From positions 310,001 through 374,000 of the forward strand of contig NZ_BBOJ01000002.1 in assembly GCF_000974445.1 (NCBI RefSeq): 64,000 nucleotides of DNA. The letters run 5' to 3'. The translations under genes were made by a program, and so were the position numbers. Positions 15,418 through 33,000 of this stretch are shown piece after piece (within the stretch, counting starts at the first letter, position 1; each line of letters opens with the position of its first letter). Under the pieces are notes generated by a model. The model saw nothing but the letters and a program-made list of their open reading frames with translations. It had not been told where the DNA came from and did no database searches. This DNA comes from Lentzea aerocolonigenes (GTDB lineage Bacteria > Actinomycetota > Actinomycetes > Mycobacteriales > Pseudonocardiaceae).

Positions 15418-15642
15418 TCAGGCCTCGGGCACGAGCACGTCGCCCGTGGCCTCGTCGCGCACCCGGATGGCCTCGGCGGGACACGCGAACGCGGCGTCCA
15501 GCAGGTCCTCGTCCGGTTCGACGTGGTCGTGCACGGGCACGGACTTGCTGCTCTTGCGCTGGAAGTACTTCGGCGCGGCGCCCACGCACATGCCGGTGCC
15601 GATGCAGGTCCTGGCGTCGATCTCGACGCTCCAGCCGCTCAC
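15418..15642 (-). CDS. [3Fe-4S] ferredoxin
   Basis: A 74-residue acidic ferredoxin of the type that feeds actinomycete P450s. The cluster ligands are three cysteines, CIGTGMC near the N-terminus and FACPAEAI near residue 55; the residue between the first two cysteines where a fourth ligand would sit is Gly, which marks the 3Fe-4S form. It starts at a GTG that overlaps the stop of the upstream P450 (GTGA), so it is made together with that enzyme; another GTG three bases earlier is possible. It lies between two paralogous P450 genes and can serve either. No ferredoxin reductase is in the window, so a housekeeping reductase is assumed. Confidence 0.9.
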   Translation of the reverse strand: MSGWSVEIDARTCIGTGMCVGAAPKYFQRKSSKSVPVHDHVEPDEDLLDAAFACPAEAIRVRDEATGDVLVPEA

Positions 15643-16841
15643 CACGTCACCAGCAGGGAGCTGGGGCCGCGCAGGATGGACCCGGAACGCCAGGGCAGTT
15701 CGTCCTCCGCGACCAGCCGCAGGCCGGGCAACCTGCGCAGCAGCGTGCCGATCGCGACCTGCAGCTCCATCCGCGCGAGCGGGGCGCCCAGGCAGTGGTG
15801 GATGCCGTAGCTGAACGTCAGGTGCGCGTTCGAGTCGCGGTGGAAGTCGAGCTGGTCGGCGTTGGGGAAGACGGCCTCGTCGCGGTTGGCGGCCAGGGTG
15901 GACGGGAGCACGGTCTCGCCCTTGCGCACCAGCGTTCCGCTCAGTTCCACGTCCTCGAGCGCCATGCGGGGGAAGAAGGACCCGACGGTGAGCGGCACGA
16001 ACCGCAGCAGCTCCTCGACCGCCTTCTCCAGCAACCCGGCCTCCTGCACCAGCTGTTCGCGCTGGTCGGGGTTCGTGAGCAGCAGGTAGACCGAGTTCAC
16101 CAGCATGTTGGTGGTGATCTCGAACCCGGCGAGCAGCACGGACCAGGCGAGGCCGACGATCTCTTCCGGGGTCAGCGGGTCATCGGTCTGCTCGGTCTCG
16201 ACCAGCACGCTGAGCAGGTCGTCGCCGGGGTTCGCGCGCTTGGTGTCCACCAGCTCGGCGAGATAGTCGCGCAGTTCCTTGTCGGCCTGCGCGATGTCCT
16301 CCTTGGTGTGCTTGGAGGACCGGGTAGAGGCGAGGATCTCGCTCCAGTGGTGGAACTTGTGCCTGTCCTCGTACGGTCCGCCGAGCAGCTCGCAGATGAC
16401 CATCATCGGCACGGCGAGCGCGAACTGGCGCACCAGGTCGGCGGTGTCACCGGCGGCGACCATCTCGTCGAGCAGCTCGTCGACGATCTGCTGGGTGCGC
16501 GGCCTGATGGTCTCGATGCGGCGTTTGGTGAACGCGCGCGCCACGGCTTTGCGCAGCCTGGTGTGGCCGGGCGGGTCCATGGTGAGGATCGAGTCGGGGC
16601 GGTGGGTGAACGAGAGAATGCGCGGCTCGTCCTCGCCGAGCGCCTTCTCGCGGCTGAACCTGGGGTCGCCGAGCACGATCTTGACGTCCTCGTGCCGGGT
16701 GGCGAGCCAGGTGGGTTTGCCGAACGGCAGCTGGACGCGTTCGAGCTCGCCCTGGTCGCGCAGCTCCCCGTAGCGGGGGTGGACGACGAGGCGGTCGGGC
16801 TCGCTGAACGGGTACGCGACGGGTTCGGGGTGGGTGGTCAT
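15639..16841 (-). CDS. cytochrome P450 (tailoring, copy B)
   Basis: A 400-residue class I P450, close paralogue of the protein at 14213-15403. Haem loop FSYGIHHCLGAPLAR (Cys near residue 350), ExxR in EELLR, and I-helix AGFEIT near residue 239, again with Ile at the usual Thr position. The N-terminal YPFSEPDRLVVHPRYGELRDQG, the loop ILTMDPPGHTRLR and the C-terminal SILRGPSSLLVTW match family style. ATG at 16841 is preceded by GGAGG. A GC-rich hairpin separates it from the SnoaL-like gene upstream, and its stop overlaps the ferredoxin start. The duplicate pair flanking one ferredoxin suggests two successive oxidations of one polyketide; which positions is not deducible. Confidence 0.92.
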   Translation of the reverse strand: MTTHPEPVAYPFSEPDRLVVHPRYGELRDQGELERVQLPFGKPTWLATRHEDVKIVLGDPRFSREKALGEDEPRILSFTHRPDSILTMDPPGHTRLRKAVARAFTKRRIETIRPRTQQIVDELLDEMVAAGDTADLVRQFALAVPMMVICELLGGPYEDRHKFHHWSEILASTRSSKHTKEDIAQADKELRDYLAELVDTKRANPGDDLLSVLVETEQTDDPLTPEEIVGLAWSVLLAGFEITTNMLVNSVYLLLTNPDQREQLVQEAGLLEKAVEELLRFVPLTVGSFFPRMALEDVELSGTLVRKGETVLPSTLAANRDEAVFPNADQLDFHRDSNAHLTFSYGIHHCLGAPLARMELQVAIGTLLRRLPGLRLVAEDELPWRSGSILRGPSSLLVTW

Positions 16842-16860
16842 GCGGCCTCCTCGTGTGAGA

Positions 16861-16890
16861 CGGGACCGGGGCCTCGTCGCCCCGGTCCCG
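16861..16890 (-). terminator. GC-rich intra-operon hairpin
   Basis: CGGGACCGGGG (16861-16871) and CCCCGGTCCCG (16880-16890) form a perfect 11-bp stem with an eight-base loop between the SnoaL-like gene and P450 B. It could lower expression of the downstream P450-ferredoxin-P450-oxidoreductase genes relative to the PKS. Confidence 0.65.
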
Positions 16891-16896
16891 GTGAGC

Positions 16897-17241
16897 TCAG
16901 CCCTTGCCGAACACGTCCTTCACGACGATCTTGCCGTCGCGCATCTTGAAGATGTCCACGAAGCGCTTGAGCTCCGTGCCGTCGGGCGCGTTGACCGTGG
17001 CGCCGATGAAGACGGTGTCGCCGACCTCCGCGATCCCGGTGTAGTTCACCGTGATGCCCTTTTCGTTGAAGTCGTACAGGACACCGATCTGCTGCTCGAG
17101 GTAGGGACGGATCTCCTGTCCCGCGTAGACCTTGCCGTCCGGGTCGATCCACACGCCGTCCTCGGCGAAGCACTCCATCGCGCTGTCGACCTCGTTGGCC
17201 TCGCTCGTCTTGAAGAACAGCTCGACGACCTCTTTGGACAT
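16897..17241 (-). CDS. SnoaL-like (NTF2-fold) protein, possible cyclase or epoxide hydrolase
   Basis: A 114-residue single-domain protein of the NTF2/SnoaL/limonene-epoxide-hydrolase superfamily. It opens with a helix (VVELFFKTSEANEVDSAMECFAEDGVWIDPDG), continues with IRPYLEQQIGVLYDF, and ends in long strands IGATVNAPDGTELKRFVDIFKMRDGKIVVKDVFGKG that form the curved sheet of the cone fold. Acid residues in the pocket strands fit a general acid/base enzyme. Relatives in polyketide clusters act as pyran-forming cyclases (SalBIII type), epoxide hydrolases or aldol cyclases. It is encoded between two P450 genes in the PKS operon, so a cyclisation after oxidation is the best guess. ATG follows GGGGAAAGAA. 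Confidence 0.82.
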   Translation of the reverse strand: MSKEVVELFFKTSEANEVDSAMECFAEDGVWIDPDGKVYAGQEIRPYLEQQIGVLYDFNEKGITVNYTGIAEVGDTVFIGATVNAPDGTELKRFVDIFKMRDGKIVVKDVFGKG

Positions 17242-17260
17242 TGTTCTTTCCCCTTCCTGG

Positions 17261-18484
17261 TTATTCGGCGGACATGCGGACCGGCAGTCGGTCGAGTCCG
17301 CGGAACTGCGCGCTGTACTTCCACTCCAGTTCGCGCGCGGGAACGGTGAGCTCCCAGCGTCCGAAGCGGTCGAGCAGCTTCCCGAACACGATCTCCCCCT
17401 CCATCCGCGCCAGCGGGGCGCCGACGCAGTGGTGGATGCCGTACCCGAAGGACAGGTGGCCCCGGTTGGGCCTGGTGACGTCGAGCGTGTCCGGGTCGGT
17501 GAACTTCGCGGCGTCCCGGTTGGCCGACAGCAGCGAGATGAACACGATCTCGTTGGCCGGGATCGTGACGCCGCCGACCTCGACGGGGCTCGCGGTGTAC
17601 CGGATGGTCGACATGTTGAGCGGGCTCTCGAACCGCAGGAACTCCTCGATCGCGCCGGGCAGCAGCGTGGAGTCCTTGCGCAGCAACGCCTGCTGGTCCG
17701 GGTTCTCGAGCAGCGCGAGCACGCCACTGCTGATCATGTGCGCCGTCGTCTCGTAGCCGGCGTTCATCATCAGGTAGATCGTGGACAGCAGCTCGGGCTC
17801 GCTGAGCTTGCCGCCGTCGACCTGCGCCTCGATCAGCGCGGAGATCATGTCGTCGTCCGGGGCGGCGCGTTTGTCCTCGATGAGCTGCCGCAGGTAGTCG
17901 AACGCGGCCTTGTGCGCGACCTGCTTCTCCTCGGCCGAGGTGTCGAGGCTCGCGAGCGCGCCGTTCCAGGTGCGGAAGTCCTCGTGCCGGTCCTGCGGAA
18001 CGCCGAGCAGCTTGCCGATCACGAAGATCGGCAACGCCAGCGCGAGGGTGTGGACGAGATCGACCTCCTCACCGTCGGGGATCTTGCCGAGCAGGTCGTC
18101 GGTGAGCTCCTCGATCCACGGCCGCAGCTTCTCGACGCGCCGCATGGTGAACGCGTTGCCGAGCAGCCGCCGCAGCCGCGTGTGGTCCGGTGGGTCGCTG
18201 AACAGCATGCTCGGCGGCGTCCGGGTGATCGTGTCCCCAGCGTTGACCTTGTTGGCGTCCATGGCGTCGAGGAGCTTCTCGGTCTCCTTCGACAGCCGCG
18301 GATCGGCGAGCAGTTCACGCGCCTGCTCGTAGTCCGTCACCACCCACGCGTTCAACGCGGTGGCGAGCGTCTTGACGACGTGCTTGCGCACCACGCCGTC
18401 GTTGCGCATCCGCGCGTACCGCGAGTGCGGGTCCTGGGCGAAGTCCCAGCTGAGCAGGTCGACATCGCTCACGGCGTTGGTCAT
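17261..18484 (-). CDS. cytochrome P450 (tailoring, copy C)
   Basis: A 407-residue class I P450 distinct from the A/B pair. The haem loop is FGYGIHHCVGAPLAR (Cys near residue 352), the K-helix EEFLR gives ExxR, and the I-helix is NAGYETTAHM with the normal acid-Thr pair, so it should activate oxygen in the standard way. Other landmarks are MLFSDPPDHTRLRRLLGNAFTMRRVE and LPVRMSAE at the C-terminus. ATG at 18484 lies 13 bases after the stop of the thioesterase-bearing PKS gene and follows GAAAGGG, so it is the first tailoring gene of the operon. Macrolide hydroxylases of the CYP107 type look similar, but the site of attack cannot be read from sequence. Confidence 0.93.
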   Translation of the reverse strand: MTNAVSDVDLLSWDFAQDPHSRYARMRNDGVVRKHVVKTLATALNAWVVTDYEQARELLADPRLSKETEKLLDAMDANKVNAGDTITRTPPSMLFSDPPDHTRLRRLLGNAFTMRRVEKLRPWIEELTDDLLGKIPDGEEVDLVHTLALALPIFVIGKLLGVPQDRHEDFRTWNGALASLDTSAEEKQVAHKAAFDYLRQLIEDKRAAPDDDMISALIEAQVDGGKLSEPELLSTIYLMMNAGYETTAHMISSGVLALLENPDQQALLRKDSTLLPGAIEEFLRFESPLNMSTIRYTASPVEVGGVTIPANEIVFISLLSANRDAAKFTDPDTLDVTRPNRGHLSFGYGIHHCVGAPLARMEGEIVFGKLLDRFGRWELTVPARELEWKYSAQFRGLDRLPVRMSAE

Positions 18485-18497
18485 GACCAACCCTTTC

Positions 18498-21400
18498 TCA
18501 CAGCTCGGTCAGCCACTTCTCGACGGCCTCTGCGGTGTCGGAAGCGAAGTTCTCGATCATGGTCAGGTGGGTGCCCGGCACGACGACCCTGGTGTGCGGC
18601 AACGGCCACACGGCCTGCCGCTCCGGGTCGGCGCCTTCGGTGAAGGCGGTCGCCGCCACCAGCAGGGTCGGCACGTCGGTGTCGCCGGGAGCCCAGCCGT
18701 CGAACAGCTGGAGGTAGCGCCCCATGGCGGCGAGCGACGTGTCGTCGACCAGGTTCACCAGTTCGTCCTTTTCGGACAGTTCCCGGTAGAGGTCGGCCTG
18801 CAGGTCGGCGACCTCGCCGGTGCCGGGCAGGTGGCTGTCCAGCAGCACGACGCCCGCGGGCGGCTCACCCTGTTCCGCCAGCGCGTTCGCGATCTCGTGG
18901 GCGAGCCAGCCGCCGGAGGAGTAGCCGACGAGCACGACTCGTCCGCGGACGGCCCCGGCGTGCGCCTCGACTGCTCCCCGCAGGGTCGCCGGCAGCTGCT
19001 CGCCCTTCCGGTATCCGGGCGGCACCAGCACGTTCACCTCGCGGACGCCGCGGAACGTCTCGGCGATCCGCGCGAACTGGAACGCGGTCGCGGGAGCCAC
19101 GAGCGACGGAACGCAGAACAGAGCGGGTCCGTCCGGCCCGCTCGCGAACCGCGCGGTCCGCACGGTGAGCTCGTCCGTCGTGTGGTCGTGGAGGTCGGCG
19201 GCCGCGGCGAGCAGCCGGATTCCCTGCGCCGCACGCCCTGCCGCACAGGCCTGCCGGAACAGGCTGACCAGCGGCGTGCCGGTGTCCCGGCTCGGCTCGG
19301 GCAGGCCGGAGCTGATGTGCTTCGCGAGCGCGTCGATGGTCGGGTGCTCGAGAACGGCCGTGGCGGCGAGCCGCTGCCCGGTGGCCCGGCTGATCCTGTC
19401 CCGCAGTTCCACCGCGGTCAACGAGTTCAGCCCCAGTTCGGCGAAGTCCTGGTCGCCCGGCACGTCCTCGTCGGTGTGCCCGAGCACCGCGGCGAGCGCA
19501 CCGCGCACGAGCCGCGGAACGTCGCTCAGGTCGCCGCGCGGCTGCTCTTCCTCGACCGCCTGCCGGTGGCCGGCCTGAACCGCGCCGGGCCAGAACCGCT
19601 TGCGCTGGAACGCGTACGTGGGCAGGTCGACCTTGCGCGCACCGCGTCCGAAGAACGGTGTCCAGTCGACCTCGACACCTCGGGTGAACAGCGTGCTCAG
19701 CGCCGTCAACACGGCCAGCGGCTCTTCCTGGTCCCTGCGCAGCGCGGGCGTCGCGGCGACGGCCTCGGGCCGGGTGGCGCAGTCGCCGACCATCGCGGTC
19801 AGCACGCCGTCCGGGCCCAGCTCCAGGAACGTCGTGACACCGTCCGCCTCGAAAGCCCTGACGGTGTCGAGGAACCGCACGGGTTCACGCACATGCCGCA
19901 CCCAATACTCCGGGTCCGTCACGTCGCCGTGCATGGCGATCACCGGCTCGTGGAAAACAAGCCCTTCCACGACCTTGCGGAACTCGTCGAGCATCGGATC
20001 CATCAACGGCGAGTGGAACGCGTGCGACACCCTCAACCGCTTCGCCCGCTCGAACCGACCGGCCACCGCGAGAACAGCGTCCTCCTCACCGGAGATGACC
20101 ACCGATCGCGGCCCGTTCACCGCCGCGATCGCCACACCCTCGGACAAGTGCGGCAGCACCTCGTCCTCGCTCGCGACCAACGACACCATCGCCCCACCAC
20201 GGGGCAGTGCCTGCATCAACGACGCACGCGCCGAGACGAGCCTGCACGCATCCCTCAGCGACAGCACACCGGCCACGTGCGCGGCCGCGATCTCACCGAT
20301 CGAATGCCCACCCACGAACTCCGGCCGCACACCCCACGACTCGAACAACCGGAACAACGCCACCTCAACCGCAAAAATCGCCGGCTGAGCAAACCCGGTC
20401 TCATCCACCGCCAACTCAGGCAACGTCAGATGAGCCAGCACATCGTCGTAGGCCTGCCGGAACACCGGGAAGGCGGCACCCAGCTGCTTCCCCATGCCCT
20501 CGCGCTGCGACCCCTGGCCGGTGAACACCACCCCCAACCGGCCGGGCGAGACCCGCCCGTTCGCGACCTCGGCACCGTCCAGCAACACGGCCCGGTGCTC
20601 CAACGCCGCCCGCGTCGTCACCAAGGAGAACCCGACATCGACCGGATCCAGCTCCTGCGCCAGCTCCACGATCCGCCGCACCTGAGCGCGCAACGCGGCC
20701 GGGCTCCTCCCCGACACCACCCACGGAACTCCCGTCCCCGGCAGGCCGAGCGCTTCCTGACCGCCCGAGCCTGGTTCCCGAGAGTCCGGCTCCGGTGCCT
20801 GTTCGAGGATCACGTGCGCGTTCGTCCCGCTGACGCCGAACGACGACACACCGGCCCGCCGCGGCCGGTCGACGGTCCACTCCCGCGCCTCGGTCAGCAA
20901 CGAGACCGCACCCGCCGACCAGTCCACGTGGGGCGTCGGCTCATCGACGTGCAACGTCCTGGGCATGACCCCGTTCCGCAGGGCCATCACCATCTTGATC
21001 ACACCGGCGATCCCGGCGGCGGCCTGCGTGTGCCCGATGTTCGACTTCAACGCCCCGAGCCACAGCGGCGAGGTCCGGTCCTGCCCGTAGGTCGCCAGCA
21101 GTGCGTCGGCCTCGATCGGATCCCCGAGCGTCGTCCCGGTCCCGTGCGCCTCGACGACGTCTACGTCCGAAGTGGACAGTCCAGCGGAGTCAAGCGCCGA
21201 TCGGATCACCCGCTGCTGTGAAGGGCCGTTGGGCGCGCTCAACCCGTTGGAGGCCCCGTCCTGGTTGATGGCGGATCCGCGGACCACGGCGAGCACCTGG
21301 TGCCCGAGCCTCTGCGCGTCGGACAGCCGTTCGAGGACGACGACACCAGCGCCTTCACCCCACCCGGTGCCGTCGGCCGCACCGGCGAACGCCTTGCACC

Positions 21401-22169
21401 GCCCGTCGGCGGCGAGTCCACCGTTGCGGGAGAACTCGACGAACCCCGACGGCGACGACATGACGGTCACACCACCGGCCAGTGCCAGCGAGGTCTCACC
21501 CGACCGCAGCGACTGCACGGCCAGGTGCAGTGCCACGAGCGAGGACGAGCACGCGGTGTCCACCGAGATGGCGGGCCCGACGAGCCCGAGCTGGTAGGAG
21601 ATGCGGCCGGACACGACGCTGGCGGCGTTGCCGGTGACGAGAAAACCCTCCACGTCGCCGGGCGACTGCGTCATCAGCACGAGCGGGTAGTCCTGCCCGT
21701 TGCCACCGACGAACACACCGGTCTGGCTGCCGCGCAACGAGGTCGGGTCGATGCCCGCGCGTTCGAACGACTCCCAGGCGATCTCGAGGATCAGGCGTTG
21801 CTGGGGATCCATCGCCAGCGCCTCACGCGGTGAGATCCCGAAGAACGCCGCGTCGAAATCGGTGACGTCGCGAACGAACCCACCTTCGGCGGTGTTGCTC
21901 TTGCCACTGGCCCGCGGGTCCGGGTCGTACAGGTCGTCGGGCCAGCCCCGGTCGTCCGGGAACGGCGTGACGGCGTCGCGGCCCTCGGCGACGAGCTGCC
22001 AGAGATCCTCGGGCGACCGGACGTCGCCGGGGAACCGGCAGGCCATGCCGATGATCGCGATCGGCTCGTTCGCGGCGGCGAGCAGCTGTGCGTTGTGCGT
22101 GCGCAGCCGCTCGACCTCCTTGAGCGACGACCGCAGCGCCTCGACGTAGCGATCGACATCTGTGGTCAT
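18498..22169 (-). CDS. type I PKS, module 7 with thioesterase
   Basis: A 1223-residue final assembly-line protein: N-terminal docking coiled coil ([19 protein letters not shown]), KS with DTACSSS near residue 206, AT with GHSIG near 620 and HAFH near 717 (malonyl-type), ACP with the phosphopantetheine Ser in LGLNSLTA near 915, and TE with GYSSGG near 1081, Asp in LLDSH near 1111 and His in GTHLTM near 1201. There is no KR, DH or ER, so the last beta-carbon stays a ketone. The usual Asp before the ACP Ser is Asn. The TE triad looks intact and would release the chain by lactonisation or hydrolysis. ATG follows GGGGGAG, 13 bases after the module 5-6 gene. Confidence 0.95.
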   Translation of the reverse strand: MTTDVDRYVEALRSSLKEVERLRTHNAQLLAAANEPIAIIGMACRFPGDVRSPEDLWQLVAEGRDAVTPFPDDRGWPDDLYDPDPRASGKSNTAEGGFVRDVTDFDAAFFGISPREALAMDPQQRLILEIAWESFERAGIDPTSLRGSQTGVFVGGNGQDYPLVLMTQSPGDVEGFLVTGNAASVVSGRISYQLGLVGPAISVDTACSSSLVALHLAVQSLRSGETSLALAGGVTVMSSPSGFVEFSRNGGLAADGRCKAFAGAADGTGWGEGAGVVVLERLSDAQRLGHQVLAVVRGSAINQDGASNGLSAPNGPSQQRVIRSALDSAGLSTSDVDVVEAHGTGTTLGDPIEADALLATYGQDRTSPLWLGALKSNIGHTQAAAGIAGVIKMVMALRNGVMPRTLHVDEPTPHVDWSAGAVSLLTEAREWTVDRPRRAGVSSFGVSGTNAHVILEQAPEPDSREPGSGGQEALGLPGTGVPWVVSGRSPAALRAQVRRIVELAQELDPVDVGFSLVTTRAALEHRAVLLDGAEVANGRVSPGRLGVVFTGQGSQREGMGKQLGAAFPVFRQAYDDVLAHLTLPELAVDETGFAQPAIFAVEVALFRLFESWGVRPEFVGGHSIGEIAAAHVAGVLSLRDACRLVSARASLMQALPRGGAMVSLVASEDEVLPHLSEGVAIAAVNGPRSVVISGEEDAVLAVAGRFERAKRLRVSHAFHSPLMDPMLDEFRKVVEGLVFHEPVIAMHGDVTDPEYWVRHVREPVRFLDTVRAFEADGVTTFLELGPDGVLTAMVGDCATRPEAVAATPALRRDQEEPLAVLTALSTLFTRGVEVDWTPFFGRGARKVDLPTYAFQRKRFWPGAVQAGHRQAVEEEQPRGDLSDVPRLVRGALAAVLGHTDEDVPGDQDFAELGLNSLTAVELRDRISRATGQRLAATAVLEHPTIDALAKHISSGLPEPSRDTGTPLVSLFRQACAAGRAAQGIRLLAAAADLHDHTTDELTVRTARFASGPDGPALFCVPSLVAPATAFQFARIAETFRGVREVNVLVPPGYRKGEQLPATLRGAVEAHAGAVRGRVVLVGYSSGGWLAHEIANALAEQGEPPAGVVLLDSHLPGTGEVADLQADLYRELSEKDELVNLVDDTSLAAMGRYLQLFDGWAPGDTDVPTLLVAATAFTEGADPERQAVWPLPHTRVVVPGTHLTMIENFASDTAEAVEKWLTEL

Positions 22170-22182
22170 CGGTTCTCCCCCA

Positions 22183-30060
<7,878 letters not shown>

Positions 30061-30092
30061 GCTTCACTTCCTCGTCAAGGCTGCTGGACTGG

Positions 30093-33000
30093 TCACGAAA
30101 GGTCGAACTCGGTGTCGATGAGGTCGAGCAGCTGATCGACCGACGCCGACTTGATGTCCGCCTCGGCACCCGCCACGCGGGCGGGTTCCCGCAGCCGCAG
30201 CACGAGCTTCTCCAGCCGTTCGGCGATCGCCTCGTGGTCGGCGTCGTCGGCCGCCCGCAGCCCCGCCTCCAACCGGTCGAGCTGGCTCAGCAGCCCGTCG
30301 GCGGCGCTGTGCGAGGGCAGCTCGGCGGCGAGGAACCTCGCCACCGCCTTGGGCGTCGGGTGGTCGAACACCAGCGTGGTGGGCAGCCGGAGCCCGGTCA
30401 TGCCGTTCAACCGGTTGCGCAGCTCGACCGCGGTGAGCGAGTCGAACCCGATGTCCCGGAACTGCTTGTCATTGCCCACCGACGCGGTCGTCGCGTGCCC
30501 GAGCACAGCCGAGGCCTCGCCGCGCACGACGTCGATCAGCACCCGTTCCCGTTCCGACGCGCTGAGGCCCGCGACCCGCTGCGCCAGCGTCGGTCCGCTC
30601 TGCTCACCCGCGCCGGCGACACCGCGCTGGGACGGCGCGCGCACGAGTCCCTTCAACAGCTCGGGAACCGTGCTGTCGCGCAGTGCGGCGACGTCGATCC
30701 TCGCACCGACCACGAGTGCCGCGTCCGCACCGGGCGCGGCGTCGAACAACGCCATGCCGTCCCCCGCCGACAACGGCAGCACACCGCTGCGCCGCATCCG
30801 CGCCAGGTCGACCTGGTTCAGGTGGCCGGTCATCTCGCTCGAGTCCGCCCACAGGCCCCACGCGACCGACACCGCGGGCAACCCGGCGGCCCGCCGGTGC
30901 TGGGCGAGTGCGTCCAGGAACGCGTTCGCCGCGGCGTAGTTGCCCTGCCCGGCCGAGCCGAGCACGCCCGCGAACGAGGAGTACAGGACGAACGCGTCGA
31001 GCTCCCGGTCCTTGGTGAGCTCGTGCAGGTGCCAGCCGGCGTCGACCTTGGGCCCGAGCACACCGCTGAGCTGCTCGGCCGTCATCGACGCGACCACGCC
31101 GTCGTCCAGCACCCCCGCGGTGTGCACGACGGCGGTCACCCCGTCCAGCAGCTCCGCGAGTGCGGCGCGATCGGTCACGTCACACGCCACGACGTCCACG
31201 TCGGCGCCGAGTTCCAGCAGCTCGGCGAGCAGCCGCTGAGCGCCGGGCGCCGCGGGTCCGCGGCGACTCGTCAGCACGAGCCTGCGCACGCCGTGCTCGA
31301 CGACGAGGTGCCGCGCCACCAACGACCCCAGCACACCGGTACCACCGGTGACCAGCACCTTGCCGCGCGACGTCCACGGCGCACCGCCACCCGGCGCGCG
31401 CATCCTCGCGAGCCGCGGCACGAACAGCTCTCCGTCGCGCGCCGCCAGCTGCGGTTCACCTGTCGCCAGCGCCGCGGGCACCAGGTGCGCGAAGTCGTCG
31501 GTGTCGACGTCGAGCAGCACGAAACGGCCGGGGTTCTCAGTCTGAGCGCTGCGCACCAGGCCGAGCGCCGCTGCCAGCCGTACGTCCACATCGGACTCGC
31601 CGTCGGTGCTGACCGCGTTGCGCGTGACGAGCACGACCTTCTCGGCGTCGCCCTGCACCACCTCCAGCGTCCGCCGCAGCACTGCGCGGACGTCCGCGAC
31701 CACGTCCTGGCCGCCCGCGGTGAGCACCTCGACCACATGCGGCTCGGCGGCCGCGCCGCCGGCGGGAGCGGGCACCCAGTCGACGCGGAACACCGTGTCC
31801 CTGGTAGCACTGCCGACGCCGCGCAGGTCGTCCAGCGACATCGCCCGCGACACCAGCGAGTCGACGGTCGCCACCGGCGCACCGGTGCCGTCGGCGACGG
31901 TCAGCGACGCCTGCTCCGGCCCGGTCCTGCTGATCCGCACCCGCAGCGACGTGGCGCCGGTGGCGTGCACGCTCACCCCGGACCAGCTGAACGGCAACCC
32001 CGGCTCCCGGTCGTGGTCGACCACACCGGGCAGCAACGCGTGCGTGGCACCGTCCAGCAACGCGGGGTGCACGGTGAACTCGGGCCGTGCCTCGTCGGCC
32101 AGCGCGACCTCGGCGAACACCTCGTCCTCGCGGTGCCACACCCGGCGCAGCCCCCGGAAGGCGGGCCCGTACCCGTACCCCTGTCCGACGAGCCGTTCGT
32201 ACACGCCGTCGACATCGACCTCGACGGCCCCGTCCGGCGGCCACACCGTCAGGTCCTCGGCCTGCACCGGTTCCACCCCGAGGCTTCCGGTGGCGTGCCG
32301 CGTCCACACCTCGTCCCCGTCCGGACGCGAGTGGATCGTCAGCCGCCGCTCGGCGTCCACGACGACCTGCAACGCCACAGCGCCCCGCTCGGGCAGGACC
32401 AGCGGTGCCTCCAGCGTCAGGTCCTCGACGCGCCCGCAGCCGACCCGGTCGGCGGCTTGGACCGCGAGCTCGACGAACGCCGTGCCGGGCAGCAGAACCG
32501 CGCCCATCACGGCGTGGTCGGCGAGCCAGGGGTGCGTCCGCAGGGAAACCCGTCCGGTCATCACGACGCCGTCGTCCGCCAGCTCGACCGTCGTGTCCAG
32601 GAAGGCCGCGGCCGGGGCGATCCAGTACCGTTCCCGCTGGAACGGGTATGTCGGCAGGTCGACCCTCTGCGCGCCCTTGAACAGCACCTTCCAGTCCACG
32701 TCGACGCCGTGCACGAAGGCCTTAGCGACTGAGGTCAGAAACGTGTCCATGCCACCGTGGTCACGCCGCAACGACCCGAGAACGAGCCCGTCCGCCGCCG
32801 TGGCCTCCACAGTCTCCTCGACACCAACCGCGAGCACCGGATGCGCACTGCACTCGATGAACACGTTGTGACCACTCGACACGAGCCCGCGAACGGCGTC
32901 CTCGAACCGCACCGTCTGCCGCAGATTGCGGTACCAGTACGCGGCATCCAGCTCGACGGTGTCGAGCCAGTCGGCAGTGACTGACGAGAAGAACGGAACT

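Noticed and set aside
18360..21221. Long plus-strand open frame opposite the last PKS gene (and many similar ones opposite other PKS genes)
   Set aside because: High-GC wobble bias opens long antisense frames; the translation is Arg/His/Pro-rich with no domain, while the minus strand has full PKS motifs.
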